Positions 54,549 to 64,000 of a stretch of DNA of 64,000 nucleotides are shown here, one piece after another. The number at the start of each line of letters is the position of its first letter. Within the stretch, counting starts at the first letter, position 1. Made by a program: the position numbers and the translations under genes. Origin of the DNA: Candidatus Brocadia sp. (lineage in GTDB: Bacteria; Planctomycetota; Brocadiia; Brocadiales; Brocadiaceae); assembly GCA_011525665.1 (NCBI GenBank), contig WYAU01000040.1, forward strand, positions 1 through 64,000, written 5' to 3'. The notes below the pieces were generated by a model. That model searched no databases and was not told where the DNA came from. It worked only from the letters and a program-made list of their open reading frames with translations.

Positions 54549-56012
54549 TCATTTCTCCTGCCAGTATTTTTCCCTTAACTTATGAGTAAAAAAGACGATC
54601 TGCTGGCGGAAACCTCTGAATGAGAGGATGTAGATGAGATATAATATCAAAGTGAGCAGAAAAAGTCCAACATTGCTTAGAGAACTTTGCCGGGCTAAAG
54701 ACAGCACAATAAATATGGCGCCCATTGGCAACGAGATCTTCACCAAAGAACCCTGTGTATCCAGTCTCTTTATCCCCCAGATGGTTTGTAAGAGGTAATT
54801 CCTCAAAAATGTTTCAAATACCTTGGCAACGAGAAAGGCTATTGCAGCTCCAACAAAGCTGTAGTACATAATTAATGGCACAGCCAGGGCGATGTTTATG
54901 CAGAACTCGATCGTTGCCCACGGAATAAATTTCTTTATCTCCCGTGAGGCAGAAAGAGTCACGGTTACCGGGGAGTTAAAGACCTGCAGGGCATAGGCCC
55001 AGCCCAGGATGGTTAAGGTCAGGGTTGAGGGGAGATATTCTTTGCCAAAGATGAGGTTAATAATCTCTTCAGGGAAGAAAGTGGTGGCAAGGATGAGCGG
55101 AAATATGACTAACGCAAGGAGCGATTTTGTGGAATTTGCGATGATACCTTTTATGATTCCGGGATTTTCCGCATGGGAAGAGACGGTGGGAAGGGCTGCC
55201 TGTCTGAAACTATCGGGGAACATCAAGGCGTTCCGGCATACGGAAGCAGGGGGGTTGTAATATCCCATTGCCGTCTCTCCGGGAAAGGGGCCGGGAAGCC
55301 TGGAGAGGAGGAGTATGTTTATGTTGTTCGTAACTTGTTGAAAGAAGAAAAGAACGGCAAAGGGCATGGATTGTAACAAGAGATCCTTGAAGACAGGTAG
55401 ATTGAAGACAAATTTATATTTCAGGAATTTTCGCCTTATCCAGATACCTGAAATTACTGCAGCCAGGAGATTTCCAAAAAAAGAAACCCAGATAATACCT
55501 TTCAATCCATAACCCGAATAGAGGACAATGATATGGGATATAGTGCTGAAAAAGGAAACCAGAATAGCGATAAGAGAAGGGGTCTTAAACCTCTCAAAGG
55601 CCACATACAAGATCCGAAAAGAACCTGAAAATGCTGATAATACCGCCGAAAGTCCGGCAATGTAAACCAGGTATTTAACATCGCTACTATATCCGAGAAT
55701 ATGGATTACGACGAGAAGAACGGGATAGAGCAAAAGAACAATGCCCACCCTGAGGGAAAGGATATGGCTGAATAATGTCCCTGCTTTTGTTTTATCGCGG
55801 GAGATCTCCCTTATGGCCATAGGGACTATACCGAAATTACCAAAGGCGGAAAAGAGTAACGCCACGGTGCCTATAAATGCGTATAAACCAAAATCCGCCG
55901 GGCCAAGAACTCTGGCCGCGTAGGCGATGAAAATGAAGGAAAAGAGTTTGCCGGCTATGCCGGAAATAAAGACAAAGCCTGTGTTTTTGATGAGTCTGTT
56001 ACCGATTCCCAA
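54549..56012 (-). CDS. Polysaccharide flippase (Wzx, MOP superfamily)
   Basis: 487 residues with about fourteen transmembrane helices. It begins TGFVFISGIAGKLFSFIFIAY and shows ARVLGPADFGLYAF, typical of Wzx/oligosaccharide flippases that move lipid-linked oligosaccharide across the inner membrane. It starts with TTG after AGAGGA. It is separated from the ACP gene by a palindromic repeat of about 80 bp and is followed 10 nt later by phosphodiesterase copy 3. It ties the PKS-type genes to glycan export. Confidence 0.9.
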   Translation of the reverse strand: MGIGNRLIKNTGFVFISGIAGKLFSFIFIAYAARVLGPADFGLYAFIGTVALLFSAFGNFGIVPMAIREISRDKTKAGTLFSHILSLRVGIVLLLYPVLLVVIHILGYSSDVKYLVYIAGLSAVLSAFSGSFRILYVAFERFKTPSLIAILVSFFSTISHIIVLYSGYGLKGIIWVSFFGNLLAAVISGIWIRRKFLKYKFVFNLPVFKDLLLQSMPFAVLFFFQQVTNNINILLLSRLPGPFPGETAMGYYNPPASVCRNALMFPDSFRQAALPTVSSHAENPGIIKGIIANSTKSLLALVIFPLILATTFFPEEIINLIFGKEYLPSTLTLTILGWAYALQVFNSPVTVTLSASREIKKFIPWATIEFCINIALAVPLIMYYSFVGAAIAFLVAKVFETFLRNYLLQTIWGIKRLDTQGSLVKISLPMGAIFIVLSLARQSSLSNVGLFLLTLILYLIYILSFRGFRQQIVFFTHKLREKYWQEK

Positions 56013-56031
56013 AGTATCCTCTCAGGTTAAA

Positions 56032-56115
56032 CGGGTAGGGTGGGCATCGCCCACCGGAAAACAAAGCAACGCTGACACGTGAGCGCTCTTTTGGTGGGCG
56101 ATGCCCACCCTACAA
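56032..56115. repeat. Palindromic dispersed repeat (gggcatcgccc type)
   Basis: GTAGGGTGGGCATCGCCCACC near 56034-56054 pairs with GGTGGGCGATGCCCACCCTA near 56095-56114. The layout is the same as 42636-42700. It lies between the ACP and the flippase genes. Confidence 0.7.
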
Positions 56116-56134
56116 AAATTGACGCAAAGGCAAT

Positions 56135-56446
56135 TTACGGCGCTTTAAGATGGGTATGCAAAAAATCTACCACATCTGATACCCGTATATCATCAACATT
56201 GCGGTTATCGGACATAAAGAGTGTCTGGAAAGGCAAACCCTGCCTTTGAAAGTGTTTTTCTATGGCGATGACGAGTTGAACTATCTGTATAGACTCCAGT
56301 GCAAGATCGGCCACGAGACGTGTATCTGCTCCAATTGTACCAGAGAATCCACTCTCCCAGTCTGAAGGCATATCCTTCAGTATCTTGAGGAGATCACGCA
56401 GAATCGTATCTTTGTCAAAATGATTTTTATTATTTCGATCCACCAT
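56135..56446 (-). CDS. Free-standing acyl carrier protein
   Basis: 103 residues, four-helix ACP fold. The phosphopantetheine attachment site is S52 in DLALESIQIVQL (the usual Asp-Ser appears as Glu-Ser). The C-terminal part (IRVSDVVDFLHTHL) is the usual helix IV. A phosphopantetheinyl transferase is encoded immediately upstream (56590-58968), so activation is provided in cis. It is likely to carry an acyl or polyketide intermediate made by the PKS. Confidence 0.85.
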   Translation of the reverse strand: MVDRNNKNHFDKDTILRDLLKILKDMPSDWESGFSGTIGADTRLVADLALESIQIVQLVIAIEKHFQRQGLPFQTLFMSDNRNVDDIRVSDVVDFLHTHLKAP

Positions 56447-56589
56447 TTTCCCTGTTACTCCTTACCTAACCCGAACAAGTCGGAATAGAGATATAAAGGG
56501 GAAAGAGAAACGGGGGAAATGGAGAATTATTCCAACTTATATTTTTTCTTTTTACTCTCCGTTTCTCCACTCTCTCCCTTTCTCCTTTC

Positions 56590-58968
56590 TTACACAAGTG
56601 AGATTGCAAAAACATGGTTGTCTTCGCATTTTGTACGGGCTGTGAAAATCATGTCCGCATAGGCGGGCAATTGCCGGACTAACTCTCCGGTAAGCGCCAA
56701 TGATACTTCGCCGGTTTCCACCGCTATCTTCTGAATTATCAGGTTGAGGGGGCCTCCTGTCATTCCGCGTCCGACGGCCTTGGCCACCGCTTCCTTGGCG
56801 CACCAGCATCGTAAAAACCATTCCTTTCTTTTCGCGGCAGGAACCGCAGTGAGTAATGTCTGTTCTTTGGAAGACAGGGTTAACTTTTCCAATTCCTCGT
56901 GGTTCTGATCAATGTGCTCCATATCGACGCCTACGCCCAGATGGTCGCCACATATACCAGCTACGGCGACTGCGCTTTCCCCTGAATGGGAAATGGAAAG
57001 GGTTAAGCGGCAGCCTAACTTCCCGATGAGTTCTCCGCCGGCAACGGGCCTCCCATGCTCGTCCGTGGTAATTTCTATGTCTGCCGGACTTACTTTCAAT
57101 TGATACTGATCCTTCAGGAAGAGTCGCACCGCATCCTTTGCTGCCAGTCTGCCAAGCAACCATTCCTGACGGCGTTTCTCGGGCCCGGCAAGACGAAGCC
57201 ATACCTCCAGTTCCCGGTGGTTGAAAACACTATGAATCAATGCTTGAAGCCGGCGCTCATCTCCTGTTCCGAAGATACGGCAGCACCGGAATTCGCGTGA
57301 GGAAGGTAAATGAGAGACGAACTGTGGCCATGGTGTGCTGAGTATGGTGTCATATAGGGCCTTGTCTGGTCTGGCCAGGAATGCACTCATGATTTCCTGC
57401 TGTGCGGTCAGGAACCGTTCCATCGTTTGCAGGTAATCCAGCATGGCCCTGAATCGGGCACTATCCGGTGATTGGAAGTTATCATTCTGTGTTGTTTGAA
57501 CAGAAGGTTTGTTGTTTGCTACCAGTGAAGGCGGAGATGCTTGAACTGATGTCTCTTTCTTGCCTGAGGATTGCGTTTCACGCAGTGGTAATTTTTTTGG
57601 AGTCCGATGCGTATAGAGCGTATAGAGATAATCAAGCCGCATGTGGACACCGTGGGCGGCCAGCAGACCGATCAGGTAATTGATCTGCGTTATACCAGAA
57701 CGGTGTGAGACATTGGATGGTACAGCGAGATAACGGCGATTCTGCAGGATGTCGTCAACAAAGCTGGTAAGGTTTCCCTTCGGGCCCACCTCGACAAATA
57801 TGCGTACCCCATCATGGTACATTGCATTTATTGTCTCATGAAAACGCACCGGACGGCGCCACTGTTCAACTGCGAGACGGCGGATTTCCTCCGGATCATT
57901 CTGATGTGATTGTGCCGTGGCACAGGAGTAGATGGGGATGCGGGGAGAAACGATTTTGAGCGTCTGGAAGAATGGGAAAAACCGGTCACAGACCGGCTTG
58001 AATGAAGGGGTATGATAGGCGCGGTTAAACGGCAACAGGTTACAGATTGCACCCTGAGATTGCAGCCGGACCGTTACGCCGTCTATCGTTGCTTCAGATC
58101 CGCAGAGGACTACCTGATGGGGGCAATTATCCATTGCCACACGGAGCAATCCCCCACTTTCAGCCACCACTGAATTTACCACCGAGGGATTTGCTGCACC
58201 CACTGCCAGAAGTCTTGCCTCGGGGACCTGTTCCCCCAGGGACTCGTGTATGCGAATTAATTCGAGGGCAAGCCGGATAACCTGTTCCTCACTTTGAATG
58301 TCCACGGCACCGGAGGCTATTAAGGCTGCAAACTCACCGCTGCTGTGACCAACCATGGCATCAGGCCGGATTTCTAAGTGATCAAGCAAAGTAAAGAGGG
58401 CCTGGTTAGCAATAAAAACCGCCGCAACGGCAAAGTCCATGTGCCAGAGAGTCTGTTCGGAAGTCTCAATCCCTAAGGCTTGAGCATGGGGCGGAGGAAA
58501 TATTATCTGGCCGGGCAGAATATCCCTCTTGTTGTTCAGAAATGCCCGATCGATTCGATCAAAGCAAGCCCTGACATCATGAAAATGATGGTATAGGTCA
58601 GCCAGCATATTGACATACTGCGATCCCTCCCCGGGAAAAAGAAAGGCAAGGGTTCCCTCCCGGTTTAAAGGTTCTTCAAAAAAGAATATTCCGCTCTTGT
58701 CCTTGATCCTGTTGCAGCCGGGATTCGATAGCTGTTTCAGGCTGTGGTTCAGTTTTTTTTCTAAATCCTGCAGGGAATTGGCAACAATCGCAAGGCGATA
58801 TCCCGATTCCTGCAAAGGGCAATTCAGGGTGAAAGCCAGGTCCTTAAGTTCAAGTGCGGGATTGCCTGAAATAAACCGGCAGAGCCGTTCAACTGCTTTC
58901 ATCAGATACGGGCGGGATTCTCCCTGAATGATGAAGACCTCCGTGTCCCGGTTGTGAAGCGAATTCAT
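56590..58968 (-). CDS. Acyltransferase fused to a phosphopantetheinyl transferase
   Basis: 792 residues. The N-terminal part has the PfaB-like acyltransferase: LAFLFPGEGSQY near 110, the nucleophile S209 in GHSSGEF, and the His of AYHTPSF. A Pro/Ser/Gln-rich linker (about 455-500) follows. The C-terminal domain (about 545-790) is an Sfp-type phosphopantetheinyl transferase with LGVGVDMEHI and RCWCAKEAVAKAVG. It should load acyl units and activate the ACPs. It overlaps the end of the PKS gene by 4 nt. The fusion of the two activities is unusual. Confidence 0.85.
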   Translation of the reverse strand: MNSLHNRDTEVFIIQGESRPYLMKAVERLCRFISGNPALELKDLAFTLNCPLQESGYRLAIVANSLQDLEKKLNHSLKQLSNPGCNRIKDKSGIFFFEEPLNREGTLAFLFPGEGSQYVNMLADLYHHFHDVRACFDRIDRAFLNNKRDILPGQIIFPPPHAQALGIETSEQTLWHMDFAVAAVFIANQALFTLLDHLEIRPDAMVGHSSGEFAALIASGAVDIQSEEQVIRLALELIRIHESLGEQVPEARLLAVGAANPSVVNSVVAESGGLLRVAMDNCPHQVVLCGSEATIDGVTVRLQSQGAICNLLPFNRAYHTPSFKPVCDRFFPFFQTLKIVSPRIPIYSCATAQSHQNDPEEIRRLAVEQWRRPVRFHETINAMYHDGVRIFVEVGPKGNLTSFVDDILQNRRYLAVPSNVSHRSGITQINYLIGLLAAHGVHMRLDYLYTLYTHRTPKKLPLRETQSSGKKETSVQASPPSLVANNKPSVQTTQNDNFQSPDSARFRAMLDYLQTMERFLTAQQEIMSAFLARPDKALYDTILSTPWPQFVSHLPSSREFRCCRIFGTGDERRLQALIHSVFNHRELEVWLRLAGPEKRRQEWLLGRLAAKDAVRLFLKDQYQLKVSPADIEITTDEHGRPVAGGELIGKLGCRLTLSISHSGESAVAVAGICGDHLGVGVDMEHIDQNHEELEKLTLSSKEQTLLTAVPAAKRKEWFLRCWCAKEAVAKAVGRGMTGGPLNLIIQKIAVETGEVSLALTGELVRQLPAYADMIFTARTKCEDNHVFAISLV

Positions 58969-61900
58969 TCGTTGTTTCCTCTGGCTGATTCAGCAATACC
59001 GGCAAGCCGGTTCAGTGCTTTGCTGCAGGAAGCCTCTACGCCCTCCAGAAAAGCAAGCATCCTGCCTGTTGTATCGAGGAAACAGATGTCAGCAAAGAGG
59101 ATATGTCCCCCGGCACTGGGATATGCCCGCAGATAGCAGCGAACTGGTGAACCGGAAGGAGAACCAAAGCGACGGTAGGATTTAAAACCCGTGGGAAGAG
59201 GTGTCATATCATAATGAACGCGTTCCCACAAAAGGGCTAACTGTAAACCACAGTCGAGGAGCACCGGATCAATTAACCACTGACTGTTCGTATGCTGATT
59301 GAGGCATTGATCGGGCGATGATGGGAGAAGAATAGCGCATATTCCCTGCTGATTGATCCCCTCAATTACCGAGATATTTTGAAAACAGGGACCGTGAAAC
59401 AGCCAATGCCGGTAAATATCTTTCACGGTCTTGGGAAACGGGTGAAGGTTGCAGAGTTCACCGGCATCGTATGGCGGGGGAGGCGGAGGTTGTTTTCCTG
59501 TCTGGACTACAGCACGGTAACTTGGATGTCCGGACTGATTCAATTCGTAAATCTCCACATCTATTTCCCTGTTTGAATTTCCGTGATAGGTATCGGTCCG
59601 GGGATGAGCAACGACACGAATTTCTTTGGCGCCATCTTCCACGACTATACCCCGAAGGACGTGTAAGGACTTCATGCCTGTGACCTGCCATTCAGGCCAT
59701 GTTTTCTGGATAACCTCCGATATCAATTCCATGGCTATCGTCATGGGCAATACCGGTTTTCCGTCGATCCGGTGATCCTGCATGTAGAGGTCAAATGCCG
59801 GATCTATTGTGCGTATATACTCAACGGTACCGGCAGTTCCCACCATGGGAGGAGTTTCATTCAGGAGGGGAAATACGTTCAGAGAAGCGGATGCTGGTGC
59901 ATACTCTGCATCTACCCATGGGCCATTTCCCACAACAACCTCAACTTCGCCTTTTCGACCGGATGTCAGTTCTTTATCCAACATGTCCCGTCCGGTATCG
60001 GGTGAAATCATCTGCACACCGCGCTCTTCAAACTGTCTGCGCACTTCGGCCGATACCATTCCGGCCTTATCCCAGGGACCCCAGTTGATCGCTACGACCC
60101 GTCCAGGCCATTGATTATCCAAGTAAACTGCCAGTTTATTCAGTACTTCATTTGCGGCAGCGTAATCGCTCTGACCACGATTACCAAAGCATCCGGCCAC
60201 TGAGGAGAAAAAGACCAGGAACCTGAGTGAATCGGGTCGTAGTTTGCGGCTGAGGATGAAGGCGCTATCGGCTTTTGTATGAAAAACCCGATCAAAAGAT
60301 TCCGGGGTCTTGTCTTCGAGCAGTTTATCTTCAATAACGCCGGCACCATGAATGACGCCATCCATCCGGCCATAAGTACGATAGACTTCATCGATGAGGT
60401 TACTGAAGGCATGCTTATCAAGAACATTTACCTGATAGTAGCGCACGGTTGCCCCCGTCCGCTGCATTTCTGACAGGTTATTCCGCATCTCCCTTTCCTG
60501 CACTACATGAGAGCAGGCGGCTTCAACCTGTGCAGGTGTAACCGGCTGTCCTGACCGTCGCATCTGATTGATTAATGCCGCCTTGAGTTCCTGCGGTGAG
60601 ATGAGTTCGGCAATCTCCGGAGGTTCCTGTGATGCTGGTAATGGTGCACGACCCACCAGCACGAGGGTAGGCCGGTAGCGCCTTGCCAGTTCACAAGCCA
60701 CCTCAGCCGTGATGCCTCTGGCACCACCGGTAATAAGTATGACCCAGTTTGAATCAATGGTCATAGTGGCCGGGCGATTCTGATTCGGGAGAACTTTTCT
60801 GGGCTTCAGAATGAATCGATGCGAATTGCTGTAGACAATCTCGGCCTGCTTGTCTTTGTCCGCCATCTCATAAAGCAGATTGTTTACGATAATTGAATCT
60901 TCCCCTTCTTTATCGAAGTGAACTGCCTTGCAGCATACGCGTGGCCATTCCAGGGTTAATGTCTTGATCAGTCCGGCAATCCCACCCTGACTTGGAGAAA
61001 AGGACGTAAACTCCTTCTGATGTCTGGTAAACACGCCACCCAGTTCCGTTGCAGCGACCAGCCACCCACCTCCCGTTTCAGCAGCCTTTTTCAGGTCTTG
61101 ACCGGCAGCCTTTGTAAGGTAGAAGAGGCTCTTGACTTCCAGACAAATGCGATCCTTCCAATTTTTCATGTCCATCTCTTCAAAAGACATCCCTTTCTTC
61201 AAGGGAAGGAGATGGACGAGACCGGTGATGGGTCCACATTTTTTGCGAACAAGCTCCACGAGATCGGCTGCTCCTGCTGGATTCGTCAAGTCTGCCGTGT
61301 AAAGGCTTGTTTCTCCTTCAGTGGTTTTATCATCCATCCGAACAAGAACGGCACGCCCTCCGAGATTTCTGAGTTTATCTGACAGTGTCCGCGCAATCCC
61401 CCGCTCGTCGTCGGTGATGATAAAGACTGAACCCAAGGGCAGCTGTAATGGTTGATCATTCTTTGGGGCATCGATAATCGTCAAAAGACAACGAGAGGCG
61501 TCAGCTTCCTTACTGTTTCTCTCAGAAAAGGTCCGGGCAGTTACAGCCTCATGTTGGTCAGGGGCTGGTTTATCTGCTTTTGCTTCAGGCTGTGATTGAA
61601 AAATGTTGCCGATATGGTCAATAATACCGCGCAAGGTCTTGATTTTCGTTAATTCCTCCATTGCCATTTGTGTCTCCCCATAATTGGAGAGATAAACACG
61701 CTGGAGGGCGCCGAGGATCTCGACTCGTTTGATGGAATCGATGCCCAGGTCGGCTTCGATATTGAGATCCAGTCCCAGCATCTCCGGTGGATAGCCGGTA
61801 CGCTCGCTCACAATCTGGAGGAGTTGCGTTGTCAGTTGCTCTCTGTAAAAAGAAGGCTTTTGTTCCGGAACGGCAGTGGATTCAGCAGGGGTGGTTAAAG

Positions 61901-64000
61901 CGTCGGTGGCATCAGGCGGAGACAATTCTTCTTTTAGGGGGGCAGTCTCTTTAGATAACAGCGGGGAAGGTTCCCCTGAATGAGAAATTGAGGATGTCCG
62001 TGCCTGAGGAGACATGCTGTCCATGAGTTTGGACAAGGCCGAGACCTCGGATTCCGGAATTTGCCCGCCATGTGAACTCCGGAGATAAGCAAGCATGATC
62101 TGCTGTTGTACCTCCAGGAACCGGTTCATCAATTTCTGAAACTGAAATATGACCTGCTTCTCTTCATCGTTTGAAGATGGCGGTTTATCTGCAGAAGGTG
62201 CCTGATGCTGAGCGAGAGCCGGGGGTTCCGGGATTTTGGCAGATGAATCGGGATGCTGCGGTACGGCTTCGGGTGTCGGGTGTAAATCATCCCCTCCGGC
62301 TACGGCAGCAGTTGATGCTGCCATCGGTGGTTTGAGTCCGGGTACAGGAATTTCAGCATTACCGGGTGCGGTTTGTCCATGCCTGGCTTGAGCCGTTCCG
62401 CGCATGGGGCGAACCCGGCTGCCATCGACCAACAGGGTTGTAAGTGGGAGAGGTTGTTCCCTTGTCTCTTCGACGAGTGCATCGAGTTTGAGAGGGCGTA
62501 CCTCCCTTCCCTGATAGAGGCGATCAAGCTGGAGATGCACTCCGTGAACCGCCAGTTGTCCTAATGCGTGTAAAAGGTGAATGGTGCCTGACCGGCCGGG
62601 TACATTTAATGCCACGGCAAGGTATGATTGCCCGTCAAGAATCTGATGAGTAAGCCCTGTGAGTACATTGCGCGGTCCTGCTTCTATAAAGATGCGGGCG
62701 CCGGCACGGTACATAGCCTCGATTTCGCCTGCAAACTCTACCGGCTGTACCAGATGTTTACTCAGGAGGGTGGCAATATCCTTCGGGTACTGCGGATATG
62801 GCGCCGCTGTGGTGTTGGAAAAGACATCCTGATTCGGTGGAGCGACCTCTATAGTTGAGAGGAACTCTGCCAGCCGATCCCGTGCCGGAGACATCAAGGG
62901 TGAATGAAATGCACAGGAGACCGGTATGGGACGGGTCCGCATTCCCTGCGCTTCAAGGCGTTTTACGGCCTCTTCTATGCCGGGTCTTGTTCCGGAAATG
63001 ATAGTTTGCTTCGGGGCGTTAAGATTGGCAATCCATACACCCCCGACGGATGATATGATCTCTTTGATTGTCTCACGCCCTGCATCTACAGCAACCATAG
63101 TCCCGGGGTCCTGCCCTGTCATTTCCATAATGAAGCGTCCCCTTGCCTCAGAGAGGGCGTACAATATCTCTTCACTAAAAACGCCGGAGGCACAGAGCGC
63201 AACATACTCGCCGTAGCTGTGTCCGGCGACCATATCCGGCTTGATCCCGAAGGTTTGCAGCAGGTGGAATAGTCCCATATCCGCTGCACCAAGGGACGGC
63301 TGGGCGATGTTGGTCTTTGTAAGCTCCTGCTGACATGTTTGCTCTTCCTTTTGATTGAAGGAGGGAGGTGGAAAGATAAAGGTGCTGAGTGGCCGGGGGA
63401 ATCGACCGGACAGCGTACGGTCAGCCAGTTCGAACCGCTCCCGCACTTCAGGGAACAGAATTGCCAGATCGCGGAGCATGCCCGGATACTGTGACCCCTG
63501 GCCGGGAAACAGGAATGCAACCTTGCTATCCCTGCCAATGGGTTCCCCGGTAAAATAGATTCCCTTTGGGTCCTGGATTTGGGCGCACCCCGGATTCTTT
63601 AAATTTTCTCCGGCAGAGGATAATTTCTGCTGTAAATCATCCAGAGATCCGGCTACCATTGCCACCTTAAGTTCGGAATGATCCCTCCTGGAGTGCTTCC
63701 ACAAGGTATAGGCAAGATCGCGCAATGCCGGCCTGGCACCATGCGATAGGGCCTGACTTAGCTTATCTATGGTTTCGATCAACTCCTTGCGGGAATGCCC
63801 TGTCAGGAGGAAGAGTTCACCCGGCCAGCGGTGGGAAGCTGAATCATGAGATAAGGGTAAAAAGTTCCCCGTGTACTCCTCAAGTGCAGTATGAAAGTTC
63901 GTCCCGCCAAAGCCAAAGGCGCTGACACCTGCCCGGCGCGGCTGGTTCATGGTTCCGCAAATCCAGGGACGTGCCTCGGTATTCACGTAGAAAGGGCTTC
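58965..64000 (-). CDS. Type I polyketide/PUFA-type synthase (partial)
   Basis: At least 1677 codons, cut off by the window edge at its 5' side. The first visible codons (SPFYVNTEARPW, then GVSAFGFGGTNFH) are the C-terminal end of a ketosynthase, so the true start lies outside. Then: acyltransferase (about residues 140-470; FPGQGSQY, GHSYGEY), a Pro/Ser-rich linker, one ACP (near 749; DLGIDSIKRVEI), a split ketoreductase with a structural part (about 860-1000) and a catalytic part (about 1075-1330; ITGGARGIT, FSSVAG, SDYAAAN), and a hot-dog dehydratase (about 1400-1640; QDHRIDGKPVLPMT). The ACP motif and order are PfaA-like. No enoylreductase or thioesterase is visible. It is likely to build an unsaturated or hydroxylated acyl chain. 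Confidence 0.9.
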   Translation of the reverse strand, partial: SPFYVNTEARPWICGTMNQPRRAGVSAFGFGGTNFHTALEEYTGNFLPLSHDSASHRWPGELFLLTGHSRKELIETIDKLSQALSHGARPALRDLAYTLWKHSRRDHSELKVAMVAGSLDDLQQKLSSAGENLKNPGCAQIQDPKGIYFTGEPIGRDSKVAFLFPGQGSQYPGMLRDLAILFPEVRERFELADRTLSGRFPRPLSTFIFPPPSFNQKEEQTCQQELTKTNIAQPSLGAADMGLFHLLQTFGIKPDMVAGHSYGEYVALCASGVFSEEILYALSEARGRFIMEMTGQDPGTMVAVDAGRETIKEIISSVGGVWIANLNAPKQTIISGTRPGIEEAVKRLEAQGMRTRPIPVSCAFHSPLMSPARDRLAEFLSTIEVAPPNQDVFSNTTAAPYPQYPKDIATLLSKHLVQPVEFAGEIEAMYRAGARIFIEAGPRNVLTGLTHQILDGQSYLAVALNVPGRSGTIHLLHALGQLAVHGVHLQLDRLYQGREVRPLKLDALVEETREQPLPLTTLLVDGSRVRPMRGTAQARHGQTAPGNAEIPVPGLKPPMAASTAAVAGGDDLHPTPEAVPQHPDSSAKIPEPPALAQHQAPSADKPPSSNDEEKQVIFQFQKLMNRFLEVQQQIMLAYLRSSHGGQIPESEVSALSKLMDSMSPQARTSSISHSGEPSPLLSKETAPLKEELSPPDATDALTTPAESTAVPEQKPSFYREQLTTQLLQIVSERTGYPPEMLGLDLNIEADLGIDSIKRVEILGALQRVYLSNYGETQMAMEELTKIKTLRGIIDHIGNIFQSQPEAKADKPAPDQHEAVTARTFSERNSKEADASRCLLTIIDAPKNDQPLQLPLGSVFIITDDERGIARTLSDKLRNLGGRAVLVRMDDKTTEGETSLYTADLTNPAGAADLVELVRKKCGPITGLVHLLPLKKGMSFEEMDMKNWKDRICLEVKSLFYLTKAAGQDLKKAAETGGGWLVAATELGGVFTRHQKEFTSFSPSQGGIAGLIKTLTLEWPRVCCKAVHFDKEGEDSIIVNNLLYEMADKDKQAEIVYSNSHRFILKPRKVLPNQNRPATMTIDSNWVILITGGARGITAEVACELARRYRPTLVLVGRAPLPASQEPPEIAELISPQELKAALINQMRRSGQPVTPAQVEAACSHVVQEREMRNNLSEMQRTGATVRYYQVNVLDKHAFSNLIDEVYRTYGRMDGVIHGAGVIEDKLLEDKTPESFDRVFHTKADSAFILSRKLRPDSLRFLVFFSSVAGCFGNRGQSDYAAANEVLNKLAVYLDNQWPGRVVAINWGPWDKAGMVSAEVRRQFEERGVQMISPDTGRDMLDKELTSGRKGEVEVVVGNGPWVDAEYAPASASLNVFPLLNETPPMVGTAGTVEYIRTIDPAFDLYMQDHRIDGKPVLPMTIAMELISEVIQKTWPEWQVTGMKSLHVLRGIVVEDGAKEIRVVAHPRTDTYHGNSNREIDVEIYELNQSGHPSYRAVVQTGKQPPPPPPYDAGELCNLHPFPKTVKDIYRHWLFHGPCFQNISVIEGINQQGICAILLPSSPDQCLNQHTNSQWLIDPVLLDCGLQLALLWERVHYDMTPLPTGFKSYRRFGSPSGSPVRCYLRAYPSAGGHILFADICFLDTTGRMLAFLEGVEASCSKALNRLAGIAESARGNNE

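Overview
The window reads as chromosomal DNA of an anammox-type planctomycete (Brocadia, Kuenenia or Jettenia-like). This is an inference. It rests on a small protein that I recognise as a Planctomycetes/Verrucomicrobia-restricted family (14843-15277), on many secreted TPR proteins, on dispersed palindromic repeats, and on a large envelope-glycan locus joined to a type I polyketide synthase. No rRNA, tRNA or CRISPR array was found.

Left part (1-20.6 kb) is housekeeping and general secretion. It holds a cold-shock protein, Era, a membrane ferredoxin of the NapH type followed by a full-length NifU/NifS pair, an HtrA protease and a PLD-fold protein that has lost its catalytic residues. Two TPR proteins, TilS, a DUF192 protein, a SUMF1-fold protein, an operon of PSP1/RicT, methionyl-tRNA synthetase and the planctomycete-restricted protein, and a sulfatase-fold protein follow. 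Several genes have near-consensus sigma70-type promoters (TTGACA-17-TATAAT class). TilS appears to be leaderless.

The right part (20.9-64 kb) is almost entirely on the minus strand and is an exopolysaccharide or lipid-linked glycan locus. Read in transcription order from 64 kb it contains: a modular PKS (end of KS, then AT-ACP-KR-DH, truncated by the window edge); an AT-phosphopantetheinyl transferase fusion; a lone ACP; a Wzx flippase; three paralogous alkaline-phosphatase-superfamily enzymes; a beta-propeller protein; two GT9 transferases; a PIG-L deacetylase; a GNAT protein; four GT4/GT1-type transferases; a UDP-galactopyranose-mutase-like flavoprotein; a GT2 transferase; two divergent GH39-like proteins flanking an O-antigen ligase; a broken FG-GAP protein; an EF-hand protein; a carbamoyltransferase; and a Wzz chain-length regulator. 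The likely product is a carbamoylated, deacetylated, acyl- or polyketide-decorated surface glycan.

The glycan locus is interrupted at 33.2-36.0 kb by an AT-rich scrap of a defence island. It holds a 3'-truncated dndC, an HNH endonuclease, the tail of an FtsK/HerA-type translocase and the tail of a DUF3732 ATPase, bordered by a duplicated fragment of the neighbouring glycosyltransferase. Dispersed palindromic repeats fill most gaps. One copy is inserted in frame inside a GT9 gene, one supplies the stop codon of a GT4 gene, and one supplies the ribosome binding site of another glycosyltransferase.
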